Assembly (NCBI RefSeq): GCF_005311025.1
Contig: NZ_CP031747.1
Location: 124,001 to 188,000 of the forward strand
Direction of reading: 5' to 3'
Length of the DNA: 64,000 nucleotides
From: Alcaligenes faecalis
GTDB lineage: Bacteria; Pseudomonadota; Gammaproteobacteria; Burkholderiales; Burkholderiaceae_B
In this document: in pieces, positions 28,702 through 36,342 of the stretch
How positions within the stretch are numbered: position 1 is the first letter of the stretch
Layout: each line of letters starts with the position of its first letter
The notes under the pieces: generated by a model
Databases searched by the model: none
The model's input: only the letters and a program-made list of their open reading frames with translations
What the model was told of the DNA's origin: nothing
Position numbers and translations under genes: made by a program

Positions 28702-29625
28702 ATGGAGACACTATATTTTATCCATCCATCATGCCATTTGCATGAGATGGGCCGATGGCATCCGGAAAGTCCGCAGCGACTGGATGCCATAAACGATCAA
28801 CTGCTATCAAGCGGTTTGGCATCCTATCTGGCTCAGCGACAGGCAAGGCTGGCGACGGATGAGGATATCTTGCGGGTACACGATGCCGCTTATGTGCAAA
28901 AGCTCAAAGAGCAATTGCCGCAGCAGGGGTATTTCAATATCGATCCGGACACCTTGATGAATCCGCACACTCTGGAAGCAGCCTATGCCGCTGCCGGAGC
29001 GGGCCTGGATGCAGTCGATGGCGTCATGGACGAAGGGGCGACGGGCGCATTTTGTGCGGTACGACCTCCCGGTCATCATGCCGAGCGGGCGCGGGCGATG
29101 GGGTTTTGTTTTTTTAACAATATCGCTGTGGCCGTGGCCTATGCGATGGAAAAATATGGCCTCAAGCGTGTGCTGATCGTGGATTTTGATGTGCATCACG
29201 GCAATGGAACCGAGCAGATTTTTGCCGGCGACGAGCGGGTTCTGATGTGCAGTTTCTTTCAGTCCCCGTTTTTTCCTGATTCCTTTCAGGACCCGGCGGC
29301 GCAAAACATGGTAAATATACCGGTTGAGGCCTACACCAAGTCTGCTCAGATTATCGATCTGTTCAAACAGGTTTGTTTGCCCCGCATAGAGGCGTTTGCC
29401 CCTGAAATTGTCTTCTTCTCGGCCGGCTTTGATGCCCACCGTGAAGATGAAATGGGACAGCTCAGCTTGGTTGAGGCCGATTATGCGGAATTGACCGCTA
29501 TGGTGGTCCAGGCCAGTGCGCCTAGTGCCGGACAACGTCTGGTCAGTATGCTGGAAGGGGGGTACGATCCCTCGTCCCTGGGGCGCAGCGTGGTGGCTCA
29601 CATCAAGGCCTTCGCCGGGCTTTAG
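28702..29625 (+). CDS. Histone-deacetylase-fold amidohydrolase
   Basis: A 307-residue zinc-dependent deacylase of the arginase/HDAC fold. The paired catalytic histidines are in VRPPGHHAERA, the zinc ligands in DFDVHHGNGTEQIF and the later FSAGFDAHREDEMG, and the glycine-rich EGGYDPSSLG closes the site. Bacterial relatives deacetylate acetylpolyamines, acetoin-related substrates or acyl-lysines; which applies here is unknown. There is no visible Shine-Dalgarno sequence before the ATG, and the 5' end nearly abuts the divergent mltB. Confidence 0.88.
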   Translation: METLYFIHPSCHLHEMGRWHPESPQRLDAINDQLLSSGLASYLAQRQARLATDEDILRVHDAAYVQKLKEQLPQQGYFNIDPDTLMNPHTLEAAYAAAGAGLDAVDGVMDEGATGAFCAVRPPGHHAERARAMGFCFFNNIAVAVAYAMEKYGLKRVLIVDFDVHHGNGTEQIFAGDERVLMCSFFQSPFFPDSFQDPAAQNMVNIPVEAYTKSAQIIDLFKQVCLPRIEAFAPEIVFFSAGFDAHREDEMGQLSLVEADYAELTAMVVQASAPSAGQRLVSMLEGGYDPSSLGRSVVAHIKAFAGL

Positions 29626-29638
29626 GCGAGTGGCTTCG

Positions 29639-29668
29639 GGCTTTGGAATTCTTCTAAAGCCTTATTTC
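29639..29668 (+). terminator. Hairpin after the HDAC-fold gene
   Basis: GGCTTTGGAA pairs with TTCTAAAGCC (ten pairs, one G-U) around a three-base loop, followed by TTATTT. Confidence 0.5.
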
Positions 29669-29710
29669 AACAGAATAATTTTTATTTAAGACTGCACTGG
29701 AGAACATTAC

Positions 29711-30460
29711 ATGAAGGTGTTAGTACCCGTGAAACGCGTAGTTGACTATAACGTCAAGGTGCGCGTGAAATCTGACCAAACCGGGGTGGACATTGCCAAT
29801 GTGAAAATGTCCATGAACCCCTTTGACGAAATCGCTGTCGAAGAGGCCACTCGCCTCAAAGAAAGCGGTGCAGCCACTGAAGTGATCGCTCTTTCTTGCG
29901 GCGTTGCACAAAGCCAGGAAACGCTGCGCACGGCCTTGGCCATTGGTGCGGATCGGGCCACCCTGGTGCAAACCGACGCTGAATTGCAGCCCTTGGCCGT
30001 GGCCAAGCTGATCAAGGCCGTGGTGGACAAAGAGCAGCCTCAGCTCGTGATCCTGGGCAAACAGGCGATCGACGACGACGCTAACCAGACTGGTCAGATG
30101 CTGGCTGCCTTGCTGGACTGGCCACAAGCCACTTTTGCCAGCAAAGTTGAAGTTTCGGGCGACAGCGTGTCGGTCACTCGCGAAGTGGACGGCGGTCTGG
30201 AAACACTGAAACTGAGCCTGCCCGCTGTGATCACCACCGACCTGCGCCTGAACGAGCCTCGTTACGTGACACTGCCCAACATCATGAAGGCCAAGAAAAA
30301 GCCTTTGGAAACCCTGACTCCCGAAGAACTGGGCATTGATGTGGCTCCTCGTATCAAAACTCTGAAAGTGACTGAGCCTCCAGCTCGTGCTGCCGGCATT
30401 ATGGTGCCCGATGTTGCCACACTGGTCGAGAAACTGAAGAACGAAGCGAAGGTGATTTAA
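29711..30460 (+). CDS. etfB: Electron transfer flavoprotein beta subunit
   Basis: A 249-residue subunit that binds AMP and, with EtfA, shuttles electrons from acyl-CoA dehydrogenases to the quinone pool. It opens [20 protein letters not shown], has [16 protein letters not shown], and carries the recognition-loop segment [20 protein letters not shown]. It is immediately followed by etfA with no gap, the standard order. Confidence 0.96.
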   Translation: MKVLVPVKRVVDYNVKVRVKSDQTGVDIANVKMSMNPFDEIAVEEATRLKESGAATEVIALSCGVAQSQETLRTALAIGADRATLVQTDAELQPLAVAKLIKAVVDKEQPQLVILGKQAIDDDANQTGQMLAALLDWPQATFASKVEVSGDSVSVTREVDGGLETLKLSLPAVITTDLRLNEPRYVTLPNIMKAKKKPLETLTPEELGIDVAPRIKTLKVTEPPARAAGIMVPDVATLVEKLKNEAKVI

Positions 30461-31390
30461 ATGGCTATCCTTGTTATTGCCGAGCACGACAATCAGCAGC
30501 TGAAGGCTGCAACACTCAACGCCCTGGCTGCCGCTCAGAAGATCGGCGGTGATGTGCATGTTCTGGTCGCAGGTAACCAGGCTGCTGGCGTGGCCCAGGC
30601 GGCTGCCAAGGCTCAGGGTGTCAGCAAAGTCCTGTTGGCCGATGGCCCTGCATTGGCTGAAGGACTGGCCGAGAACGTGGCTGCCCAAGTGCTGGCCATC
30701 GCCTCCAATTACAGCCACATCCTGTTCCCGGCAACCGCTTCGGGCAAGAACATTGCCCCTCGCGTTGCGGCCAAGCTGGATGTTGCCCAAGTGTCGGACA
30801 TTTTGTCCGTGGAGTCGGCGGATACCTTCACCCGTCCTATTTATGCCGGTAATGCTGTGGCGACTGTTCAGTCCAGCGATGCCGTTAAAGTGATCACCGT
30901 GCGTACCACCGCCTTTGACGCTGTGGCCGCTGAAGGTGGTAGCGCCGCTGTCGAAGAGCTGAGCGCCGTGGCTGATTCGGGCCGTTCTACGTTCGTCAGC
31001 CGTGAAGTGGCCAAGAGCGACCGTCCTGAGCTGGCGGGTGCCGGTGTGGTCGTGTCCGGTGGTCGCGGTATGGGCAGCGCCGAAAACTTCAAATTGCTGG
31101 ACGGTCTGGCTGACAAGTTGGGTGCCGCACTGGGTGCTTCGCGCGCTGCAGTGGACGCCGGCTATGCTCCGAACGACTGGCAGGTGGGTCAGACAGGCAA
31201 GATCGTGGCTCCTCAGCTGTACGTGGCCGTGGGTATTTCCGGTGCCATCCAGCACTTGGCTGGCATGAAAGACTCCAAGGTTATCGTGGCGATCAACAAA
31301 GATCCCGAAGCGCCTATTTTTGGCGTGGCCGACTACGGTTTGGTCGCGGATCTGTTTGAAGCTGTGCCTGAGTTAGAAAAAGCGCTCTAA
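30461..31390 (+). CDS. etfA: Electron transfer flavoprotein alpha subunit
   Basis: A 309-residue FAD-binding subunit. The FAD domain shows [44 protein letters not shown] and [11 protein letters not shown], the classic EtfA signature. It pairs with EtfB to accept electrons from the acyl-CoA dehydrogenase encoded 100 bases downstream and similar enzymes. A strong terminator follows, so the dehydrogenase has its own promoter. Confidence 0.97.
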   Translation: MAILVIAEHDNQQLKAATLNALAAAQKIGGDVHVLVAGNQAAGVAQAAAKAQGVSKVLLADGPALAEGLAENVAAQVLAIASNYSHILFPATASGKNIAPRVAAKLDVAQVSDILSVESADTFTRPIYAGNAVATVQSSDAVKVITVRTTAFDAVAAEGGSAAVEELSAVADSGRSTFVSREVAKSDRPELAGAGVVVSGGRGMGSAENFKLLDGLADKLGAALGASRAAVDAGYAPNDWQVGQTGKIVAPQLYVAVGISGAIQHLAGMKDSKVIVAINKDPEAPIFGVADYGLVADLFEAVPELEKAL

Positions 31391-31400
31391 GCGCCCATCG

Positions 31401-31433
31401 GCCTGCTGGGGACTTCTCCAGCAGGCTTTTTTT
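31401..31433 (+). terminator. Rho-independent terminator after etfA
   Basis: GCCTGCTGG-GGACTTCT-CCAGCAGGC followed by TTTTTTT. Confidence 0.9.
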
Positions 31434-31498
31434 CAGTGCGTATATCCTAGGGGCCTGATTGTGGCTTCGGTCCTTTTTGTTTCTGTGTAGGAGTGTTC

Positions 31499-33316
31499 AT
31501 GACGTATCGTGTACCCACCCAAGACATCCGCTTTGCACTTACAGAGCTGGCTGATTTACCTGGTGTGCTGGAATTGCCTGGCTTTGAGGATTTCTCGGCC
31601 GAGTTGATCGATGCCATTATTGATGAGAACGCCCGCTTCGTTGAGCAGGAAGTAGCACCTTTGAACCGCGCCGGTGATCAGAATGGCGCCAAGTGGAATG
31701 ATGGTGTGGTCACCACCACACCCGGCTTCAAGAAAGCCTTTGAAGAATTTGCAAAAGCTGGCTGGCAGGGTTTGCAGCACGAAGCCGAACTGGGTGGCCA
31801 AGGCTTGCCCAAGCTGATCGGCGCCGTGGCATGTGAAAACATCAATGCTGCCAACCTGGCTTTTTCCCTGTGTCCTTTGCTGACCGACGGCGTAATCGAA
31901 GCTGTGTCCATGGTTGGCTCGGAAGAACAGAAACAACGTTTCCTGCCTCCTTTGCTGGAAGGCCGCTGGACCGGCACCATGAACTTGACCGAGCCTCAGG
32001 CCGGTTCGGATCTGGCCCAGGTTGCCAGCCGTGCTGTTCCTCAGGATGACGGCAGCTACCGCATCAGCGGTCAAAAGATTTTCATCACCTACGGTGAGCA
32101 CGATATGGCCGAGAACATCGTCCATCTGGTGCTGGCTCGTACGCCTGATGCGCCTGCCGGTGTGAAAGGGATCTCGCTGTTCATCGTGCCCAAGTTCATG
32201 GTGAACGACGATGGTTCCGTGGGCGCGCGTAACGATGTCTGGTGTGCTTCGCTGGAGCACAAACTGGGCATCCACGGTAGCCCAACCGCTGTGCTGCTGT
32301 ACGGCTCGGGCAAGGGTGATGTGGGCGAGGGTGCCGTCGGCTACCTGGTCGGTAAGGAAAACGAAGGCCTGAAGTACATGTTCATCATGATGAACGCGGC
32401 CCGTTACGCGGTGGGCGTGCAAGGTATCGCCGTGGCCGAACGTGCATTCCAGCAGGCTCTTGAGTACGCCAACGAGCGTGTGCAGGGTGCGCCTCTGACT
32501 GGCGGCAAGGCTGTGTCGATTGCCCATCACCCCGACGTGCAGCGCATGCTGGTGCAAATGCGTGCTCTGACAGAAGGCTCCCGTGCCTTGGCTTACTTTG
32601 CTGCCGGTGTGAATGACAAGGCGCGTCACAGTGCTGACGAAAATGCCCGCAAGCGCTACCAGGCCCTGTACGAGTTCCTGGTGCCTGTGGTCAAGGGTTT
32701 CAGCACTGAAATGTCCCTGGAAGTGACTTCCCTGGGCGTGCAGGTGCACGGTGGTATGGGCTTTATCGAGGAAACTGGTGCGGCCCAGCATTACCGTGAC
32801 TCGCGCATTCTGCCTATCTACGAAGGGACAACCGCGATTCAGGCCAATGACTTCATCGGTCGCAAGGTTCTGCGTGATGCCGGCGCTGTGATCCAGGGTC
32901 TGGCTCCCGAGTTGGGCGCAACTGTTGCCAAGCTGCGTGAACGTGCGGCTCAAGGCGGTGATCACAAAGCGGCCTTGACCCTGATCGCCGATCGTCTGGA
33001 AGCCGGTGTGAAGAGCGTGGAACGCGCTGCCATGTTCACCTTGATGAACGCTCAGAAAGACCTGCCTGCCGTGTTCCTTGGCAGCGTGCCATTCTTGATG
33101 CTGTCCGGCTATGTGCTGACTGGCTGGCAAATGGCCCGTGCCGCTTTGGCTGCAGAGAAAGCATTGAGCGAAGGCAGTCAGGATCCATTCCTGCGCCGCA
33201 AGCTCTCGACCAGCGTGTTCTTTGCCAGCCACTTGCTGCCACGTGCCGGTGCCTTGGCACAGTCCGTAGCGGATGGTGTGGAGCTGACTCCTTACCTGTC
33301 GACTGAGTTGCTGTAA
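31499..33316 (+). CDS. Acyl-CoA dehydrogenase, long (DmdC-like) type
   Basis: A 605-residue flavoprotein, longer than classical acyl-CoA dehydrogenases (~380). The N-terminal domain (NARFVEQEVAPLNRAGDQNG), middle domain (MNLTEPQAGSDLAQV, then GQKIFITYGEHD) and C-terminal domain (QVHGGMGFIEETGAAQHYRD and YEGTTAIQANDFIGRK) are followed by a ~130-residue helical extension. This architecture is that of DmdC (3-methylmercaptopropionyl-CoA dehydrogenase) and related enzymes. Chain or substrate specificity cannot be read from sequence. The ATG at 31499 follows AGGAG closely. The neighbouring etfBA supplies the electron acceptor. Confidence 0.9.
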   Translation: MTYRVPTQDIRFALTELADLPGVLELPGFEDFSAELIDAIIDENARFVEQEVAPLNRAGDQNGAKWNDGVVTTTPGFKKAFEEFAKAGWQGLQHEAELGGQGLPKLIGAVACENINAANLAFSLCPLLTDGVIEAVSMVGSEEQKQRFLPPLLEGRWTGTMNLTEPQAGSDLAQVASRAVPQDDGSYRISGQKIFITYGEHDMAENIVHLVLARTPDAPAGVKGISLFIVPKFMVNDDGSVGARNDVWCASLEHKLGIHGSPTAVLLYGSGKGDVGEGAVGYLVGKENEGLKYMFIMMNAARYAVGVQGIAVAERAFQQALEYANERVQGAPLTGGKAVSIAHHPDVQRMLVQMRALTEGSRALAYFAAGVNDKARHSADENARKRYQALYEFLVPVVKGFSTEMSLEVTSLGVQVHGGMGFIEETGAAQHYRDSRILPIYEGTTAIQANDFIGRKVLRDAGAVIQGLAPELGATVAKLRERAAQGGDHKAALTLIADRLEAGVKSVERAAMFTLMNAQKDLPAVFLGSVPFLMLSGYVLTGWQMARAALAAEKALSEGSQDPFLRRKLSTSVFFASHLLPRAGALAQSVADGVELTPYLSTELL

Positions 33317-33338
33317 CTCGATCAGCCCCAAGGCATGA

Positions 33339-33376
33339 AGGCCCGCGCAGCTTCTTTGGCTGCCGGGCCTTTTTTG
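33339..33376 (+). terminator. Rho-independent terminator after the acyl-CoA dehydrogenase gene
   Basis: AGGCCCGcGCAGC pairs with GCTGCCGGGCCT (twelve pairs, one bulge), followed by TTTTTT. Confidence 0.85.
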
Positions 33377-33390
33377 GGTATATTGATATA

Positions 33391-33411
33391 ACGTTTAATT
33401 ATTTGAAACGT
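33391..33411 (+). promoter_or_regulatory. Interrupted palindrome upstream of the peroxiredoxin gene
   Basis: ACGTTT-N9-AAACGT, perfect six-base arms in an AT-rich stretch about 90 bases before the start codon and just before a TATACT (candidate -10, near 33417). It is a candidate operator; the cognate regulator is unknown. Confidence 0.4.
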
Positions 33412-33502
33412 ACTCTTTATACTGACAAAATCATCTGACTAGTCCTGATTATTTAAGTCGGTGATCTCCTGATCGCGGCTGCATTTCGAAAAGAGGAACG
33501 TA

Positions 33503-34144
33503 ATGGCTACACTTCGTCTGGGTGACCTGGCCCCTGATTTTGAACAAAAATCCTCCGCTGGCACCATCAAGTTTCACGAGTTCTTGGGTAATAGCTGGGG
33601 CGTTCTGTTCTCCCACCCAGCCGACTTTACGCCTGTGTGCACCACCGAACTGGGTTACACCGCCAAGCTGGCGGATGAGTTCGCCAAGCGCGGCGTGAAA
33701 GTGATTGCCGTTTCCGTTGACGACGTTGATTCCCACGGCAAGTGGATTGATGACATCAACGAAACTCAAAAAACCACCGTTAACTTCCCCATCCTGGCTG
33801 ATGCTGACCGCAAGGTGTCGGATCTGTACGATATGATCCACCCCAACGCCAGCACCACCGTGACAGTACGTTCGGTGTTCATCATCGACCCGGCCAAGAA
33901 AGTGCGTCTGATCATCACTTACCCAGCCAGCACGGGCCGCAACTTCAACGAAATCCTGCGCGTGATCGATTCCCTGCAACTGACCGACAGCCACAGCGTG
34001 GCCACGCCAGTGAACTGGGAAGACGGCGACGACGTGATCATCGTTCCCAGCCTGAAAGATCCGGAAGTTCTGAAGCAGAAATTCCCCAAAGGCTACACCG
34101 AGATCCGTCCTTACCTGCGTGTGACGCCTCAGCCTAACAAGTAA
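33503..34144 (+). CDS. 1-Cys peroxiredoxin (Prx6/LsfA type)
   Basis: A 213-residue thiol peroxidase reducing hydrogen peroxide and organic peroxides. The peroxidatic Cys is in SHPADFTPVCTTELG (about residue 47), the Prx6-clade form of the motif. The C-terminal extension with PVNWEDGDDVIIVPSL is also Prx6-specific. No resolving Cys is seen in the usual 2-Cys position. GAGGAA precedes the ATG. It is monocistronic, flanked by terminators, with a palindromic candidate operator upstream. LsfA-like members are often induced by sulfur starvation or oxidative stress. Confidence 0.93.
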   Translation: MATLRLGDLAPDFEQKSSAGTIKFHEFLGNSWGVLFSHPADFTPVCTTELGYTAKLADEFAKRGVKVIAVSVDDVDSHGKWIDDINETQKTTVNFPILADADRKVSDLYDMIHPNASTTVTVRSVFIIDPAKKVRLIITYPASTGRNFNEILRVIDSLQLTDSHSVATPVNWEDGDDVIIVPSLKDPEVLKQKFPKGYTEIRPYLRVTPQPNK

Positions 34145-34171
34145 TCGCCACTTGGCCTTTAGGCTCAGACA

Positions 34172-34206
34172 AAAAGCCCTCCTGCTTATGGTACGAGGGC
34201 TTTTTT
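34172..34206 (+). terminator. Rho-independent terminator after the peroxiredoxin gene
   Basis: AAAAGCCCTC pairs with GAGGGCTTTT across a 13-base loop, followed by more T residues. Confidence 0.8.
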
Positions 34207-34300
34207 GTGGGTACAGCCTTTTCAGGTAGACGGCTCTCGCTTGGGCTCAGCGCATCAGTGGACAAGGCGCAACATCAGCGCAGGTACTAATTGCACTCGA

Positions 34301-34338
34301 TGCTGGTTTTAAGTACAGTACTGTATAAGAAAACAGTA
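34301..34338 (+). promoter_or_regulatory. Two tandem LexA (SOS) boxes
   Basis: Box 1 (34301-34320) is TG-CTG-N10-CAG-TA; box 2 (34319-34338) is TACTGTATAAGAAAACAGTA. Both keep the CTG-N10-CAG core of the proteobacterial LexA site, and box 2 has perfect six-base arms TACTGT/ACAGTA. They overlap by two bases, with an 18-base period. A TATAAG within box 2 is a candidate -10. The only downstream gene is the small membrane protein, whose ATG is 14 bases past box 2. Confidence 0.85.
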
Positions 34339-34351
34339 AACGGAGTTAGCC

Positions 34352-34546
34352 ATGTCCAGTCCAAGCCGTCATTACCGTCCTCAAGCCACTCCACGTTTCC
34401 GTGGCCCTGTCCGTTCCGCGGCCTCGTCCAGTCCATTTACCAAGCCTCTGTCTTTCAAGGCCAAGGTCATGGATGTATGTTTGGTTGCCGTGTGGGGTGC
34501 CAGTATTCCTGGCTTGTTGTGGTTGGGCAGCATGGGCGGGTTTTAA
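34352..34546 (+). CDS. Predicted SOS-induced small single-span membrane protein
   Basis: A 64-residue protein. Residues 1-38 are basic and Ser/Pro/Arg-rich (RHYRPQATPRFRGPVR), with no acidic residue. Residues 39-60 form one hydrophobic helix (VMDVCLVAVWGASIPGLLWL), and the protein ends SMGGF. A positive N-terminus predicts cytoplasmic-in orientation. CGGAG at 34341-34345 lies six bases before the ATG. It sits directly behind two LexA boxes and between terminators, so it is probably a monocistronic SOS gene. Family not recognised. By size, topology and regulation it resembles SOS division inhibitors such as SidA or YneA, but that is analogy, not homology. Confidence 0.72.
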   Translation: MSSPSRHYRPQATPRFRGPVRSAASSSPFTKPLSFKAKVMDVCLVAVWGASIPGLLWLGSMGGF

Positions 34547-34577
34547 GGCCACGCCCTTGTGCTGTTCCAAGGGGCGA

Positions 34578-35348
34578 TCAGGGCACCAGTTGTGTCCAGT
34601 CGTTTGACAGGAAACGGTCCCGTGCCAGTTTTTCGGCCTGCTCCAGTGTGGGTGTTTCCAGTGTGCGGGGTTGAAGTGCCGTCTTTTTGCGGAACACGTC
34701 CAGCATGGCTTCAATCACAGCCTCGCGGCTCATGCCGGTTTGACTGCGGATAGGGTCCACGCGTTTCTTGGCGCTGGTGGTGCCTTTGTCCGAGAGTTTT
34801 TCCTTACCGATGCGCAGGACTTCCAGCATCTTGTCAGCATCAATATCGTAGGCCATGGTCACATGGTGCAATACAGCATTGCCACGGCGTGCTTGTGCGG
34901 CGCCGCCAATTTTTCCACCAGCACTGGTAATGTCGTTCAGCGGTTGGTACCAGGCATCAATACCAATTTCCCGTAGGGCTTCGATCACCCAGGAATCCAG
35001 AAACTCGTAGGACTCCTGAAACGTCATGCCGGCTACAAACTGCTTGGGTACGCTAAGCGAATACGTTATGGTGTTGCCTGGCTCGATGAACATGGCACCA
35101 CCGCCACTGATACGGCGCACGACGCGTATACCGTGACGGGCAGCTGCCTCGGCTTCAATTTCATTGCGCAGGGACTGGAAACGCCCAATCACCACTGCCG
35201 CTTCTTGCCACTCCCAGATGCGCAGGGTGGGGGCGCGGGTGCCTTCACTGACTTCCTGGGTGATGATTTCATCTAGGGCCATATGCAGGGCAGCGGGTTG
35301 CGGCTCCATATGGACCAGTTCCCAGGGCAACTCGTTCCAGCTCATCAT
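34578..35348 (-). CDS. Lipoate-protein ligase A, catalytic subunit (large domain)
   Basis: A 256-residue member of the lipoate/biotin ligase fold. It shows the lipoyl-binding RRISGGGAMFIEPGN, the conserved Lys in SAGGKIGGAAQARRGN, and VLHHVTMAYDID. It would adenylate lipoate and transfer it to lysines of E2 proteins or GcvH in the cytoplasm. It lacks the ~90-residue C-terminal domain of E. coli LplA; that domain is encoded separately by the gene just upstream, which overlaps this start by four bases. The residues after ~200 are a helical tail. LipB/LipM-type function is a less likely alternative. Confidence 0.82.
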   Translation of the reverse strand: MMSWNELPWELVHMEPQPAALHMALDEIITQEVSEGTRAPTLRIWEWQEAAVVIGRFQSLRNEIEAEAAARHGIRVVRRISGGGAMFIEPGNTITYSLSVPKQFVAGMTFQESYEFLDSWVIEALREIGIDAWYQPLNDITSAGGKIGGAAQARRGNAVLHHVTMAYDIDADKMLEVLRIGKEKLSDKGTTSAKKRVDPIRSQTGMSREAVIEAMLDVFRKKTALQPRTLETPTLEQAEKLARDRFLSNDWTQLVP

Positions 35349-35620
35349 GCCAAGGCCCTCCGCACGACCACGCCAATGGCCTGCGGGTCCAGACCGAACA
35401 TTTCGATGTCGGCAGGCAGGGCGCGGCTAACGTGAGCCGCAATTTCTTCGGCACTGCTGTTGACGGACAGACCCTGCAGAGCCTGGTTGATCAGGCTTAG
35501 TGCTTCGGGGGGTTCCAGAAAAAAGTCGCCGCTCAATCGTGCTTGTTCGATCATATGGTCTTTGACATCCAGATCGATCACGACCAGCTTGCCGCCAGGG
35601 ACTTTGTATTCAGCATGCAT
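35345..35620 (-). CDS. Lipoate-protein ligase accessory subunit (LplB-like C-terminal domain)
   Basis: A 91-residue protein starting MHAEYKVPGGKLVVIDLDV, with LSGDFFLEPPEAL and a helical rest (INQALQGLSVNSSAEEIAAHV). This KVPGGKL...GDFF.PPE pattern is that of the LplA C-terminal domain, found as a separate polypeptide LplB in Thermoplasma, where both subunits are needed for lipoate adenylation. The ATG at 35620 follows AAAGGA; an upstream frame extension is probably untranslated. It overlaps the catalytic gene (ATGA), ensuring matched synthesis. Confidence 0.75.
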   Translation of the reverse strand: MHAEYKVPGGKLVVIDLDVKDHMIEQARLSGDFFLEPPEALSLINQALQGLSVNSSAEEIAAHVSRALPADIEMFGLDPQAIGVVVRRALA

Positions 35621-35781
35621 AGACTGTGTCCTTTGATAAGGTCGGCCCCTTTTTGCCAAGGGGAGGGCGAAGCGAGTAAATTTCCGCCTTTGCTGCGTTT
35701 AATACGGGGGCACCGTGCCCAAAGTGTCGTATTTTAGCGTAGTTAAACGCCGGGAAACGACGCTGCGATCAGTCAAAAAGC

Positions 35782-35811
35782 TTGGTAATTCAGGCTTTTT
35801 GCTGATAGAAT
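35782..35811 (+). promoter_or_regulatory. Candidate rplS promoter
   Basis: TTGGTA (35782-35787) and TAGAAT (35806-35811) are 18 bases apart, inside an inverted repeat AAAAAGC (35775-35781) / GCTTTTT (35794-35800). The start codon lies about 80 bases downstream. Confidence 0.4.
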
Positions 35812-35892
35812 CATGGGCTAATCATTTTTTCATCCTCTGTCAGCGCGATTTTTATAATGTGTGCGGCTGATACGATGGTTTTGGAGTCAATC

Positions 35893-36267
35893 GTGGATTT
35901 GATCGCTATTCTTGAGCAAGAAGAAATCCAGCGCCTGACCGGTGGCAAGCTGCCTCCCGAGTTCGGTCCTGGTGACACTGTTGTTGTGAACGTAAACGTG
36001 GTTGAAGGTACGCGTAAGCGTGTCCAGGCTTACGAAGGCGTGGTTATCGGCCGTCGCAATCGTGGTCTGAACTCTTCTTTCATCGTTCGCAAGATTTCTT
36101 CGGGCGAAGCTGTTGAGCGTACATTCCAGCTGTATTCCCCTCAGATCGCCAGCATCGAAGTCAAGCGTCGTGGCGCTGTGCGTCGTGCTAAACTGTACTA
36201 TCTGCGCGATCGCTCGGGTAAAGCCGCTCGCATCAAAGAAAAACTCGTTCGTCGTTCGGGTAACTAA
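35893..36267 (+). CDS. rplS: 50S ribosomal protein L19
   Basis: A 124-residue ribosomal protein at the subunit interface. It contains [50 protein letters not shown] and [18 protein letters not shown], all standard L19. The start chosen is GTG at 35893 ([12 protein letters not shown]), because GGAG at 35883-35886 is six bases upstream and the known betaproteobacterial N-terminus is similar; longer in-frame starts exist. The usual partners rpsP, rimM and trmD are not next to it; the upstream neighbour is the divergent lipoate ligase pair. Confidence 0.97.
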   Translation: MDLIAILEQEEIQRLTGGKLPPEFGPGDTVVVNVNVVEGTRKRVQAYEGVVIGRRNRGLNSSFIVRKISSGEAVERTFQLYSPQIASIEVKRRGAVRRAKLYYLRDRSGKAARIKEKLVRRSGN

Positions 36268-36287
36268 TTCCCAAGCGAACAGCGATG

Positions 36288-36318
36288 CAAAGGCACCCAG
36301 GCGGGTGCCTTTGTTTTT
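36288..36318 (+). terminator. Rho-independent terminator after rplS
   Basis: CAAAGGCACCC-AGGC-GGGTGCCTTTG followed by TTTTT. It lies immediately before the Nudix gene. Confidence 0.9.
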
Positions 36319-36342
36319 ATGTGGGATCACATACCAGTTCTT

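Noticed and set aside
29720-33331. Antisense frames of 511 and 591 codons opposite etfBA and the acyl-CoA dehydrogenase
   Set aside because: Composition is His/Gln/Thr-rich without any domain; the plus-strand genes are unambiguous.
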